From Pseudomonas sp. LS-2 (GTDB lineage Bacteria > Pseudomonadota > Gammaproteobacteria > Pseudomonadales > Pseudomonadaceae), in assembly GCF_003605735.1 (NCBI RefSeq), contig NZ_QXTJ01000039.1, forward strand, positions 504,774 to 537,081: a stretch of DNA of 32,308 nucleotides, given 5' to 3'. Position 1 is the stretch's first letter; each line of letters starts with the position of its first letter. The position numbers and the translations under genes are program-made. A model generated the notes under the pieces. The model was not told the DNA's origin, did not search any database, and saw only the letters and a program-made list of their open reading frames with translations. Below are positions 16,738 to 24,478 of the stretch, piece by piece.

Positions 16738-17577
16738 ATGCATTCCAAGCACACGGAAAGCACGGCGCCCGCGAAACAACTGCCCGCGCCTGCCGCAAGC
16801 CAGTCCTACAGCTACTCGAACCTCGCGCACGACACCTGCGAACCTAACGTGCTCGCCGAAGAGGTGGCGTTGGCCATTGCCTACAACGGCATCAGTCAGG
16901 CCGTGATGCTGGTTACCCCCACCGACCTCGAAGACTTCATCGTTGGTTTCAGCATCGGCAGCGGCATCATCGAGTCCCCTGACGAAATCTACGATATCAA
17001 GCTTGGCGGTTGCGGCTCTGCGCAGACGGCTGAAGTGGAGATTGCCAGTCGTGCATTCTGGAACCTCAAGACCCAACGCCGACAACTCGCTGGCACCAGC
17101 GGCTGTGGGCTGTGTGGCGTGGAGGCGGTGGAACAGGCGCTGCCGGAACTGAACGTGTTGCCCGGCGCGCCGTTGCCGCCTGCCGAATGGCTCGAAGGGC
17201 TGCGCGAACGTCTGGACGATTTTCAGCCACTGGGCCAGCACTGCGGCGCGGTCCACGCGGCGATGTTCATGAACGACAAGGGCGAGCTGCTGATGGGCCG
17301 GGAAGACATCGGTCGTCACAACGCGCTCGACAAGCTGATCGGGGCTCTGATTCGCCAGAACATTCCGACCACAGGCGGTCTTGCGGTGGTCACCAGTCGC
17401 TGCAGCCTGGAACTGATCCAAAAAGTGTTACGTGCCGGCATTCAAACCCTTGTCAGCCTGTCCTCGCCCACGGGCCTGGCGCTGCAATGGGCCCGCCGTC
17501 ACAACCTCAATCTCATTCATCTGCCTAAACACAGTGCGCCGAGGGTTTATAGCCCTGCCTTGGAGAACAAAGCGTGA
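16738..17577 (+). CDS. fdhD: Formate dehydrogenase accessory sulfurtransferase FdhD
   Basis: Carries sulfur from a cysteine desulfurase to the bis-MGD molybdenum cofactor, which formate dehydrogenases need for activity. The 279 residues include the functional CxxC in GTSGCGLCGVEA (Cys123, Cys126), LAIAYNGISQAVMLVTPTD and DFIVGFSIGSGII near the N-terminus, and GREDIGRHNALDKLIG toward the C-terminus. The first 25 residues are low-complexity and the ribosome site is weak, so a slightly later start is possible. The stop overlaps the GTG of the next gene (GTGA), consistent with it serving that oxidoreductase. Confidence 0.93.
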   Translation: MHSKHTESTAPAKQLPAPAASQSYSYSNLAHDTCEPNVLAEEVALAIAYNGISQAVMLVTPTDLEDFIVGFSIGSGIIESPDEIYDIKLGGCGSAQTAEVEIASRAFWNLKTQRRQLAGTSGCGLCGVEAVEQALPELNVLPGAPLPPAEWLEGLRERLDDFQPLGQHCGAVHAAMFMNDKGELLMGREDIGRHNALDKLIGALIRQNIPTTGGLAVVTSRCSLELIQKVLRAGIQTLVSLSSPTGLALQWARRHNLNLIHLPKHSAPRVYSPALENKA

Positions 17578-19910
17578 GCATGCACAAACAAGCCGACAAG
17601 ACCCCAGTTCCGCGCTACAAGCCCTACAAAGGGCCGGCCGGTGGATGGGGCGCCCTGATCAGCGTGACACAAGCCTGGCTGACCAGTGACAACGCGCTGA
17701 AAAACCTGCGCATGATGCTCAAGACCAACCAGAACGGCGGCTTCGACTGCCCTGGCTGCGCATGGGGAGACTCGCCGGAAAGCGGCATGGTCAAGTTCTG
17801 CGAGAACGGCGCCAAGGCGGTCAACTGGGAAGCCACCAAACGCCGCGTCGATCCGTCCTTCTTCGCTCGCTACAGCGTCACCTCGCTGCTGGAGCAAAGT
17901 GACTACTGGCTCGAATATCAGGGCCGCCTGACCGAGCCGATGGTCTACGACGCCGAATCCGACCGCTACAAGCCGATTGCCTGGGATGATGCTTTCGCCC
18001 TGATCGCCAGGCACCTGAACAACTTGCCAAGCCCGAACATGGCCGAGTTCTATACCTCGGGTCGGGCCAGCAACGAAGCCGCCTATCTGTATCAGCTGTT
18101 CGTGCGCGCCTTCGGCACCAACAACTTTCCTGACTGTTCGAACATGTGCCACGAAGCCAGTGGTGTCGCGCTGTCGCAAAGCGTTGGCGTCGGTAAAGGC
18201 ACCGTGACCTTTGATGATTTCGAACACGCCGACGCGATTTTCGTGCTGGGCCAGAACCCTGGAACCAACCACCCGCGCATGCTCGAACCGCTGCGTGAAG
18301 CAGTGCAGCGCGGTGCTCAGGTGGTCTGCGTCAACCCGCTCAAAGAGCGTGGCCTGGAGCGTTTCCAACACCCTCAACATCCGCTGGAAATGCTCAGCAA
18401 CGGCTCTGAGCCGACCAACACCGCGTACTTCCGTCCGGCGCTGGGCGGCGACATGGCGCTGCTGCGCGGCATGGCCAAGTTCCTACTGCAATGGGAGCGT
18501 GAGGCTCAGGCCAACAACGAACCTTCGGTATTCGATCACGCATTCCTGAACGAACACACTCATGGCGTGCTCGACTACCTGGCCGTGGTCGATGAAACCT
18601 CCTGGGAATTCATCGTCGAGCAATCCGGCCTGCCACTGAGCGACATCGAGCGTGCCGCGCGCATGTACGTCAAAGGCAAGAACGTCATCATGTGCTGGGC
18701 GATGGGCATCACTCAGCATCGTCATTCGGTCCCGACCATTCAGGAAGTCGCCAACCTGATGCTGCTGCGCGGGAACATCGGAAGGCCAGGCGCAGGCCTG
18801 TGCCCGGTGCGTGGCCACAGTAACGTGCAGGGTGACCGCACGATGGGGATCAACGAGCGCCCCCCTGCGTTTTTCCTCGATGCGCTGGAAAAACGCTTCC
18901 AGTTCAAAGTGCCGCGCGACAACGGCCACAACGTGGTCGAAGCGATTCACGCGATGCTCGAAGGTCGCTCCAAAGTCTTCATCGGTCTGGGCGGCAATTT
19001 CGCCCAGGCGACACCCGACAGCCCGCGCACCTTCGAAGCACTGCGCAACTGCGACCTGACCGTACAGATCAGCACCAAGCTCAACCGAAGCCATCTGACC
19101 CACGGCAAGGAAGCGCTGATCCTGCCGTGCTTTGGCCGTACCGACATCGACATCCAGGCCGAAGGTCCGCAAGCAGTAACCGTGGAAGACTCGTTCAGCA
19201 TGGTTCACGCATCCAACGGTCAGCTCAAGCCTCTATCGCGCCACATGCGTTCGGAGCCTGCGATCCTGGCCGGCATCGCCAACGCAACGCTGGGCAAGCA
19301 GCCGGTAGACTGGTTGTGGCTGGTCGAAGACTACAGCCGTATCCGCGACCTGATCGCTGACACCATTCCGGCGTTCAAGGATTTCAACGAGAAGATCAAA
19401 CATCCGGGCGGTTTTTACCTGGGAAGCACGGCCGGTTCGCGCAAGTGGAACACGCCGAGTGCGCGCGCCAACTTCAAGTCGAACCAGCTGCCGCAGGACC
19501 TGGTGCATGAGAGCATCCGCGGAACCGGTATCGTGCCGGACCTGATCATGCAATCGATGCGCTCCCACGATCAGTACAACACCACCATTTATGGCCTGGA
19601 CGACCGTTATCGCGGTGTGAAGGGGCAACGCGACGTGATTTTCCTCAACGAGGCCGACATCGTTCGCCTGGGTTTCGTACCGGGTCAGAAGGCCGATATC
19701 GTGTCGATCTGGGGCGATGACATCGTGCGTCGGGTCAAAGGGTTTACCCTGTTGCCGTTCGACATCCCGGCCGGTCAGGCGGCGGCTTACTATCCAGAGG
19801 TCAACCCTCTGGTGCCACTGGAAAGCGTTGGCGACGGCAGCCACACACCGACGTCCAAGTTCGTGGCGATCAAACTGGAGCGGCACAGCGAAGTGGCGCG
19901 GATTATTTGA
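17574..19910 (+). CDS. FdhF/YdeP-type molybdopterin oxidoreductase alpha subunit
   Basis: A 778-residue cytosolic bis-MGD oxidoreductase of the formate-dehydrogenase-like FdhF/YdeP group. The N-terminal cysteines CPGC (59, 62) and Cys76 probably bind an iron-sulfur cluster. The family's metal-site Cys-His pair is NMCHEASG (Cys192-His193), where selenocysteine occurs in E. coli FdhF. Other cofactor-binding stretches are FYTSGRASNEAAYLYQ, LGQNPGTNHPRML and RPGAGLCPVRGHSNVQGDRT, and a molybdopterin dinucleotide-binding domain is present after about 650. GTG 17574 follows GGAGAACA with 4-base coupling to fdhD; ATG 17580 is the alternative. No small electron-transfer subunit follows, so the redox partner is unknown, and formate as substrate is inferred only. 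Confidence 0.9.
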   Translation: MSMHKQADKTPVPRYKPYKGPAGGWGALISVTQAWLTSDNALKNLRMMLKTNQNGGFDCPGCAWGDSPESGMVKFCENGAKAVNWEATKRRVDPSFFARYSVTSLLEQSDYWLEYQGRLTEPMVYDAESDRYKPIAWDDAFALIARHLNNLPSPNMAEFYTSGRASNEAAYLYQLFVRAFGTNNFPDCSNMCHEASGVALSQSVGVGKGTVTFDDFEHADAIFVLGQNPGTNHPRMLEPLREAVQRGAQVVCVNPLKERGLERFQHPQHPLEMLSNGSEPTNTAYFRPALGGDMALLRGMAKFLLQWEREAQANNEPSVFDHAFLNEHTHGVLDYLAVVDETSWEFIVEQSGLPLSDIERAARMYVKGKNVIMCWAMGITQHRHSVPTIQEVANLMLLRGNIGRPGAGLCPVRGHSNVQGDRTMGINERPPAFFLDALEKRFQFKVPRDNGHNVVEAIHAMLEGRSKVFIGLGGNFAQATPDSPRTFEALRNCDLTVQISTKLNRSHLTHGKEALILPCFGRTDIDIQAEGPQAVTVEDSFSMVHASNGQLKPLSRHMRSEPAILAGIANATLGKQPVDWLWLVEDYSRIRDLIADTIPAFKDFNEKIKHPGGFYLGSTAGSRKWNTPSARANFKSNQLPQDLVHESIRGTGIVPDLIMQSMRSHDQYNTTIYGLDDRYRGVKGQRDVIFLNEADIVRLGFVPGQKADIVSIWGDDIVRRVKGFTLLPFDIPAGQAAAYYPEVNPLVPLESVGDGSHTPTSKFVAIKLERHSEVARII

Positions 19911-19931
19911 TTCGTTGCCACCCAACCCTGT

Positions 19932-20013
19932 AGGAGTGAGCTTGCTCGCGATTTCGGTGGGACAGTGATGAGCACTACAACTGACACGCCTGATCGCGAG
20001 CAAGCTCACTCCT
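19932..20013. repeat. REP doublet (BIME-like) with 21-bp perfect inverted arms
   Basis: The arm at 19932-19952 (AGGAGTGAGCTTGCTCGCG plus AT) is the exact reverse complement of 19993-20013, with a 40-base spacer. This is the classic Pseudomonas GAGCTTGCTCGCG REP class, distinct from the GGCTTGCCGGCG class seen at three other places in the window. It lies 21 bases after the fdhF stop. Confidence 0.9.
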
Positions 20014-20080
20014 GCATTTGGGCGAACAAATTCACGCTCAGTTGCGCGCCCCCCTACAACTTGACCATCCGTTTGCCCAC

Positions 20081-20111
20081 AAAAAAGGCCCGAATCGCAT
20101 GATTCGGGCCT
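20081..20111 (-). terminator. Strong rho-independent terminator facing the minus strand, with no assigned gene
   Basis: An 11-bp perfect stem (AGGCCCGAATC 20086-20096 with GATTCGGGCCT 20101-20111, loop GCAT) is followed on the minus strand by six T. On the plus strand there is no T-run, so it is not fdhF's terminator. The nearest minus-strand gene (20805-21236) has its own hairpin at 20775, with a convergent gene between. An unannotated minus-strand RNA may end here. Confidence 0.75.
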
Positions 20112-20269
20112 GTGTGAAGTAATCTAGGACTGACCAAAAGCACTTAAGTTCCCGACTAAAAACAATAGCTTATCGATTTGTATACAAGTCGTGTTATTCG
20201 TCGGATTTCGATTGTGACATTTTCTTCATGATTGCAGGATCGCGTCGTCATCCCTACGAGCATCCATAC

Positions 20270-20743
20270 ATGAAGTATTCCTCGATTCTGTTGTTGTCCC
20301 TCACCCTGGCCACCGGTTTCGCCTCTGCTGGCGACAACGTGACGGCCGGTGTGGGCGGCGCATTGGGTGGGGTACTGGGTTCGGCTGTTGGCCAGCAACT
20401 TGGCGGCAGCACCGGATCCGCGATTGGCGCAGGTCTGGGCGGCGCCGCAGGTGGCGCTGTTGGCGCAAATCGCCACAACCGCACTGAAGCCGCCATCGGC
20501 GGCGGTCTTGGCGCAGCGGGCGGTAACGTCATCGGCCGCAGTGTCGGCGGCAGCACCGGCAGCCTGATCGGCGCAGCAGCTGGCGGTGGCGCTGGCGGCG
20601 CGCTGGGCAACTACATGGGCGATCAGAGCCGTCACGACGACGACAACCGTCGCGGTTATCGTGGTGACCGCCGCGACTATCGTCACGGTCATGGCTACCG
20701 TCATCATGACAATGGCCGTCATCGCGGCTGGCGCCATCGCTGA
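20270..20743 (+). CDS. Secreted glycine-zipper protein with His/Arg/Asp-rich tail
   Basis: A 157-residue protein. Residues 1-20 are a Sec signal peptide (MKYSSILLLSLTLATGFASA). There is no lipobox. Residues 25-120 are repeated GxxxG/GGxxGG glycine-zipper segments (GGALGGVLGSAVGQQLGG and related). The last 35 residues are rich in His, Arg, Asp and Tyr (GYRGDRRDYRHGHGYRHH). Glycine zippers form membrane-embedded helical assemblies; OsmB/SlyB/PcP-type envelope proteins are examples. The His-rich tail might bind metal, but that is inference. ATG 20270 was chosen because the signal peptide begins there; the ribosome site is weak (TACGAG). It is convergent with the thioesterase at 20805. Confidence 0.75.
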   Translation: MKYSSILLLSLTLATGFASAGDNVTAGVGGALGGVLGSAVGQQLGGSTGSAIGAGLGGAAGGAVGANRHNRTEAAIGGGLGAAGGNVIGRSVGGSTGSLIGAAAGGGAGGALGNYMGDQSRHDDDNRRGYRGDRRDYRHGHGYRHHDNGRHRGWRHR

Positions 20744-20774
20744 GACCTGGCGCAGTGCAATTACCGCTTAGCAT

Positions 20775-20804
20775 CCGGCCGCCCTCGAGCGGCCGGTTGT
20801 CATT
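20775..20804 (+). terminator. Hairpin between convergent genes
   Basis: CCGGCCGC (20775-20782) pairs with GCGGCCGG (20789-20796) around a six-base loop, then TTGTCATTT follows on the plus strand. It lies 32 bases after the glycine-zipper stop and immediately after the thioesterase stop on the other strand, so it may end both transcripts. The T-run is weak. Confidence 0.6.
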
Positions 20805-21236
20805 TCAGGCCGACAGACGCTCCATGGCCTGACGAAGCGACGCGGGAATCGGCACTGGCTGGTTCGACGCCCGATCAACAAACACATGCACGAAACGCCC
20901 CGCCGCACGGGCCTCCTGCTCGCCAGCCTTGAACACTGCCAATTCGTATTGCACAGAGCTGTTGCCAAGCTTGCCCACACGCAGCCCGATCTCGATCAGA
21001 TCCGGGTAGGCAATCGACGCGAAATAGTCACAGGATGAGCTGACCACGAAGCCCACCACCTCCCCATCGTGAATATCCAGCCCACCCTGTTCGATCAGAT
21101 AGCTGTTCACGGCGCTGTCGAAGAAGCTGTAATAGGTGACGTTATTCACATGGCCATAGATGTCGTTGTCATGCCAGCGCGTGGTGATGGGCTGGAAATG
21201 GCGGTAGTCGGCGCGTTGTGGAGTCGGTGGGGGCAT
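20805..21236 (-). CDS. 4HBT-family acyl-CoA thioesterase
   Basis: A 143-residue hotdog thioesterase of the YbgC/FadM class. The catalytic signature is RWHDNDIYGHVNNVTYYSF (residues 20-38, with Asp25 in the position of the usual active-site acid). SSCDYFASIAYPDLIEIGLRV and the strand SSVQYELAVF complete the fold. It hydrolyses acyl-CoA to free acid and CoA; the chain-length preference cannot be read from sequence. The ATG at 21236 has AGAGGAACA upstream. It is probably monocistronic. In P. aeruginosa a similar gene lies in this neighbourhood. Confidence 0.88.
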   Translation of the reverse strand: MPPPTPQRADYRHFQPITTRWHDNDIYGHVNNVTYYSFFDSAVNSYLIEQGGLDIHDGEVVGFVVSSSCDYFASIAYPDLIEIGLRVGKLGNSSVQYELAVFKAGEQEARAAGRFVHVFVDRASNQPVPIPASLRQAMERLSA

Positions 21237-21325
21237 TCACTGTTCCTCTGCTATCAATGAGACTTGTGGGCGCGGACCACTGCAACCGACAGCGATCTCC
21301 TGTCGCACCTTGAACCCTGCTGCAC

Positions 21326-21381
21326 GCTTGGCCGGCGGTAGCGGCGTTGAAATTGCTACCATCGGCAAGCCGCGCTGCTAC
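21326..21381. repeat. REP palindrome, family A copy 2
   Basis: The right arm ATCGGCAAGCCGCGCTGCTAC (21361-21381) matches the other family-A copies, and the left arm at 21326-21343 is partly degenerate. It lies 12 bases beyond the recQ-like stop. Confidence 0.7.
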
Positions 21382-21392
21382 AGATGAAAACT

Positions 21393-23321
21393 CTAGATGT
21401 GCTGTTGGACCCAATCACGTACCTCGGCATACGGATAGTCTTCCAGCACCGCAAACCCGGCGATGTTTCTGGCTTTAAGTCTGGTGAACAACGGTACGCT
21501 GATTCCGCACAGAAACCGGGTCAGGCATTCCACGCTTGGCTCGTGGCCTCGCGACGCCAGATGCTTGTCGACGAACTCACCGCACACATCATCGATACGG
21601 CGTTGCTCAAGCGGCGCCAACTCAGGGGGTTGCGGCAAGCGAGCAACGTGCCCGGCGCACACCGAACAATGCCCACATTGCCTGGGCGCCTGAGTGTCCC
21701 CGAAATACTGCGCCAGACGATGACTCAAACATTGCTCGCTGGCGAACAGATCGAGCATCGCGTGAATGCGCGCCACTTCGGTCGTCTCGTGAAGCACGAA
21801 ATAGTCGTGCAGCTCCTCGCTCAGCGCTTCAGGATCGAAATCCGTTACCAGCAAACTGTAGACCTCGGTCATCTGCTTGCTTTCTAGTTCGATCCAGCCC
21901 TTCTCCTGAAAGAAGTCCAACGCGGTGACGACCCGTGAACGCTCGGCCTGATATTGCTGGTACATCGCGTCGAAGTTGACCGTTGCCCACGTCCGCGCAC
22001 GACTGGACGTCTCGACCAGCGCCTGCACGAACTGCTGACGCTCGCCTTGAAAGCGCTGCACAAGGTCGTGTGGCTCAATCAGGTACTTGAAACGGTATTC
22101 AGCGAAATACGAGTATCGCGGGGCAATGATCCCTCGCAGCTCGAGCTGGACCAGAAGCGTCTTGAGCGGCAACTGGCGAATGTTGCTCATCTCCGAAAGC
22201 GGCAGCAACAGAAACTCCCACTGACCGTCCTTGCGAGCGCTGAGCAAGTCTTCCAGTACCTGTCGAATGCCCTCGCGCTCCGGTGTATCGCCGTAAACAA
22301 AGTTCTCAAGTACGTTGAGGCTGTCGCGATTGGCCAGCACCAGGCACTGCGACTCAGCACCATCGCGACCGGCCCGGCCGATTTCCTGGCTGTAGTTCTC
22401 GATGGATTTGGGCAGATCGAAATGCACCACGTTGCGAATGTCGCTCTTGTCGATCCCCATGCCAAACGCGATGGTGGCGACGATGCAGTTCAGTCGGCCA
22501 TCCATGAACTGACGCTGGATGGACTCGCGCTTATCGTGAACCAGACCGGCATGATAAGCCTGAGCCGGGATACCGTTTTGTGCCAGATGCGCCGCGACGA
22601 ACTCGGCGGTCTTTTGCAGGGTGACGTAGACGATGCTTGGCTGTGCGGCGCGCTCGCCGAGCCATTGCACCAGACGACGGCGTTTCTCATGACCGGGCGT
22701 GGGCTCCACCAGCAAGTTGAGATTGGGCCGGTAGAAACCGGTCGTCACGACATCGTCCGGTGCGATGGCGAACTTCGTCTGCATGTCGGCGATGACCTTC
22801 GGCGTAGCGGTGGCCGTCAGCAATAACGTCTGTGGGATATTGAACTCGCGTTGGTAGTCCGGCAGCTTGAGATAGTCCGGCCGGAAGTTATGCCCCCATT
22901 CGGAAATGCAGTGCGCCTCGTCGATCACCAACAACGAAATTGGCACCTGCGCGATGAAATGCCGAAAGCGCTCATTTTTAAGGCGTTCGACCGAAATCAT
23001 CAGAATCTTCAAGTCACCGGAGCGCGCTCGGGCCATGACATCGGCCACGTCGTCCCGACTCTGCGCCGAATCAATACTGGCGGCAGCGATACCGTGCCTC
23101 TGGAGAAACGCCAGTTGATCCTGAATCAACGCCAGCAGTGGTGAAACCACCAAGGTGAGGTGGGGGAGCAATAGCGCCGGCAGTTGATAGCACAGCGACT
23201 TCCCCGAACCCGTCGGAAAGATAGCGGCCGCCGAGCGCCCCGCCAGGACCGCACCGATGGCGGTCTCTTGTCCGGGGCGAAACTGCCGATAACCGAAAAC
23301 CTGCTCAAGGGTTTGATACAT
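21393..23321 (-). CDS. RecQ-family ATP-dependent DNA helicase, paralogue without HRDC domain
   Basis: A 642-residue superfamily-2 3'-5' DNA helicase. It has the N-terminal Q-motif region FGYRQFRPGQ, Walker A PTGSGKS (36-42), DEAH (134-137) in VIDEAHCISEWGHNFRPDY, motif III TATATP, motif V FGMGIDKSDIRNVVH and motif VI QEIGRAGRDG. A cysteine cluster CGHCSVCAGH in the C-terminal part suggests a zinc site, preceded by CLSHRL. The last 80 residues do not look like an HRDC domain, so this may be a second RecQ-like helicase rather than the housekeeping RecQ. I took ATG 23321 because GGAG lies 8 bases upstream of it; the in-frame GTG 9 bases earlier overlaps that site. Confidence 0.88.
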   Translation of the reverse strand: MYQTLEQVFGYRQFRPGQETAIGAVLAGRSAAAIFPTGSGKSLCYQLPALLLPHLTLVVSPLLALIQDQLAFLQRHGIAAASIDSAQSRDDVADVMARARSGDLKILMISVERLKNERFRHFIAQVPISLLVIDEAHCISEWGHNFRPDYLKLPDYQREFNIPQTLLLTATATPKVIADMQTKFAIAPDDVVTTGFYRPNLNLLVEPTPGHEKRRRLVQWLGERAAQPSIVYVTLQKTAEFVAAHLAQNGIPAQAYHAGLVHDKRESIQRQFMDGRLNCIVATIAFGMGIDKSDIRNVVHFDLPKSIENYSQEIGRAGRDGAESQCLVLANRDSLNVLENFVYGDTPEREGIRQVLEDLLSARKDGQWEFLLLPLSEMSNIRQLPLKTLLVQLELRGIIAPRYSYFAEYRFKYLIEPHDLVQRFQGERQQFVQALVETSSRARTWATVNFDAMYQQYQAERSRVVTALDFFQEKGWIELESKQMTEVYSLLVTDFDPEALSEELHDYFVLHETTEVARIHAMLDLFASEQCLSHRLAQYFGDTQAPRQCGHCSVCAGHVARLPQPPELAPLEQRRIDDVCGEFVDKHLASRGHEPSVECLTRFLCGISVPLFTRLKARNIAGFAVLEDYPYAEVRDWVQQHI

Positions 23322-23369
23322 AGCTGCCACTCCATGGACCGTCGCAAGGGGTTGAACCTTAACGCGGCA

Positions 23370-23394
23370 GGTTTAGGCGTAATACACCTAAACC
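23370..23394. promoter_or_regulatory. Inverted repeat between recQ-like gene and the membrane-protein gene
   Basis: GGTTTAGG (23370-23377) and CCTAAACC (23387-23394) form a perfect 8-bp inverted repeat with a nine-base AT-rich centre. It lies in the 231-base divergent gap, about 49 bases upstream of the recQ-like ATG and 159 upstream of the next gene. It could be an operator or an RNA hairpin. No further gene-like content was seen in the gap. Confidence 0.35.
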
Positions 23395-23552
23395 GTTACA
23401 GAAATGCCGGTCAGCATACATCCCGGTTACAGCACCGATACGTCGTACTAGCAAATCAACATCGCCACGATTAACCTCTGCGCCAGGTTATGAACACGCT
23501 CAAACACGCAGGCCAGAACCGCTCGATGCCTGCGACATGCCAAGGAGAGGCC

Positions 23553-24362
23553 ATGCAACCCGTTAAACTGCCCGAGGACGACGGGCTTATCATGCAACGT
23601 CTGGCGCCGGATCAGTTCGACGTCGTACTGGGTTCTCATCCTGGCAGGCAAAAAATCTCGCCGACCAGAAGTAGTTGGTCAGTCGGCAGCATTGTCATTT
23701 GTCTGGCATTGATTGCCGCCGTTGCCTACCTGCTTGTGCAGCTGTTCTCAACACCCAAGTCCGTCCCGGCTGTAGTACCACCGACATCAACCGCAGAAAT
23801 CATCGAAGCCCCTACCCCTGTTGCACAAGCAGCGGACATCCGCACCACGGAACAGGTCGTCTACGTCGCGCCCAGACCGGATACGTCTCAGCCCGTGGAG
23901 ACGAAGCCACTGGACGATTGCCTGAAGAACGGCAATGTCATCGACCGCGACGTGGTCAACTGCCGTTTCGGCGAAGCCCAGCCTACTGACTACAACACCC
24001 CACGCCCTCAAGGTATGGTCTCCGAGCGCTACATGGCGCAGTACAAATCCACAGCAGCCAAGCCCAAAGCCGATAGCGGACGTCACTACGAAGTCGCTGG
24101 GGTATTCATCCGGGAAATCGACGGCCGTAACCGCTACCAGGCACGCTACCGCATCTACAACAACCACATCGAAAACAGCAGCGTGTGCATGAACTTCCTG
24201 AGCGACAGCGTCGAGCACCGCGAATGCCGCCGCGCCGCCGAACCCTATTTCAAAGACATGTGCAGCGACTGGACCAAGCGCGCCGCCAAAGACAGGGATC
24301 AGAAGAGCAAGCTGGCGCAGGAGCAGTATTGTGAGGCGGCGCGGACATATCAGGCAAACTAA
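23553..24362 (+). CDS. Single-pass membrane protein with cysteine-containing periplasmic domain, unknown function
   Basis: I do not recognise a family. The 269 residues have a short N-terminal cytoplasmic part (1-42), one transmembrane helix at about 43-65 (SVGSIVICLALIAAVAYLLV), a Pro/Thr/Val-rich linker, and a C-terminal domain. That domain has six cysteines (DDCLKNG, VNCRFG, SVCMNF, RECRRA, DMCSDW, QYCEAA), which could form three disulfides in the periplasm. ATG 23553 has an excellent AAGGAG 7 bases upstream; in-frame starts at 23490 and 23523 lack one. The segment HYEVAGVFIREIDGRNRYQARYRIYN looks like a beta-rich core. It lies next to an unusual hydrolase, and a shared role is possible but not shown. 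Confidence 0.7.
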   Translation: MQPVKLPEDDGLIMQRLAPDQFDVVLGSHPGRQKISPTRSSWSVGSIVICLALIAAVAYLLVQLFSTPKSVPAVVPPTSTAEIIEAPTPVAQAADIRTTEQVVYVAPRPDTSQPVETKPLDDCLKNGNVIDRDVVNCRFGEAQPTDYNTPRPQGMVSERYMAQYKSTAAKPKADSGRHYEVAGVFIREIDGRNRYQARYRIYNNHIENSSVCMNFLSDSVEHRECRRAAEPYFKDMCSDWTKRAAKDRDQKSKLAQEQYCEAARTYQAN

Positions 24363-24478
24363 TCAATCACTGAAGAACTACGCATTAAGGTGCTCAACAT
24401 CAAGTAACACACTCTGAGCACAAACGTTTATTAATTAATCTAACCTCAGGACTTCTACAAACGTATGAGGTTGAAAAC

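Larger units (their letters stand above)
19911..20269. other. Intergenic region with REP element, orphan terminator and no gene
   Basis: Between fdhF and the glycine-zipper gene there is a long REP palindrome (19932-20013), a strong terminator that faces the minus strand (20081-20111), and a 150-base AT-rich segment containing the perfect palindrome TTGTATACAA (20178-20187). No open frame with credible coding character was found on either strand. The plus-strand promoter of the glycine-zipper gene should lie here but could not be pinned down. Confidence 0.6.

Noticed and set aside
20125..20151. AlgU (sigma-22)-like promoter on the minus strand: GAACTT, 16 bases, TCCTA
   Set aside because: Start would fall only about 8 bases before the orphan terminator stem, giving an RNA of about 40 bases that is nothing but the hairpin. 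Probably chance.
20178..20187. Palindrome TTGTATACAA upstream of the glycine-zipper gene
   Set aside because: A GntR-like operator shape, but a single 10-base palindrome in an AT-rich gap is too little to call.
20156..20737. 193-codon minus-strand open frame rich in Ala/Thr/Val opposite the glycine-zipper gene
   Set aside because: A mirror of the repetitive glycine/alanine codons; low-complexity sequence without a plausible start signal.
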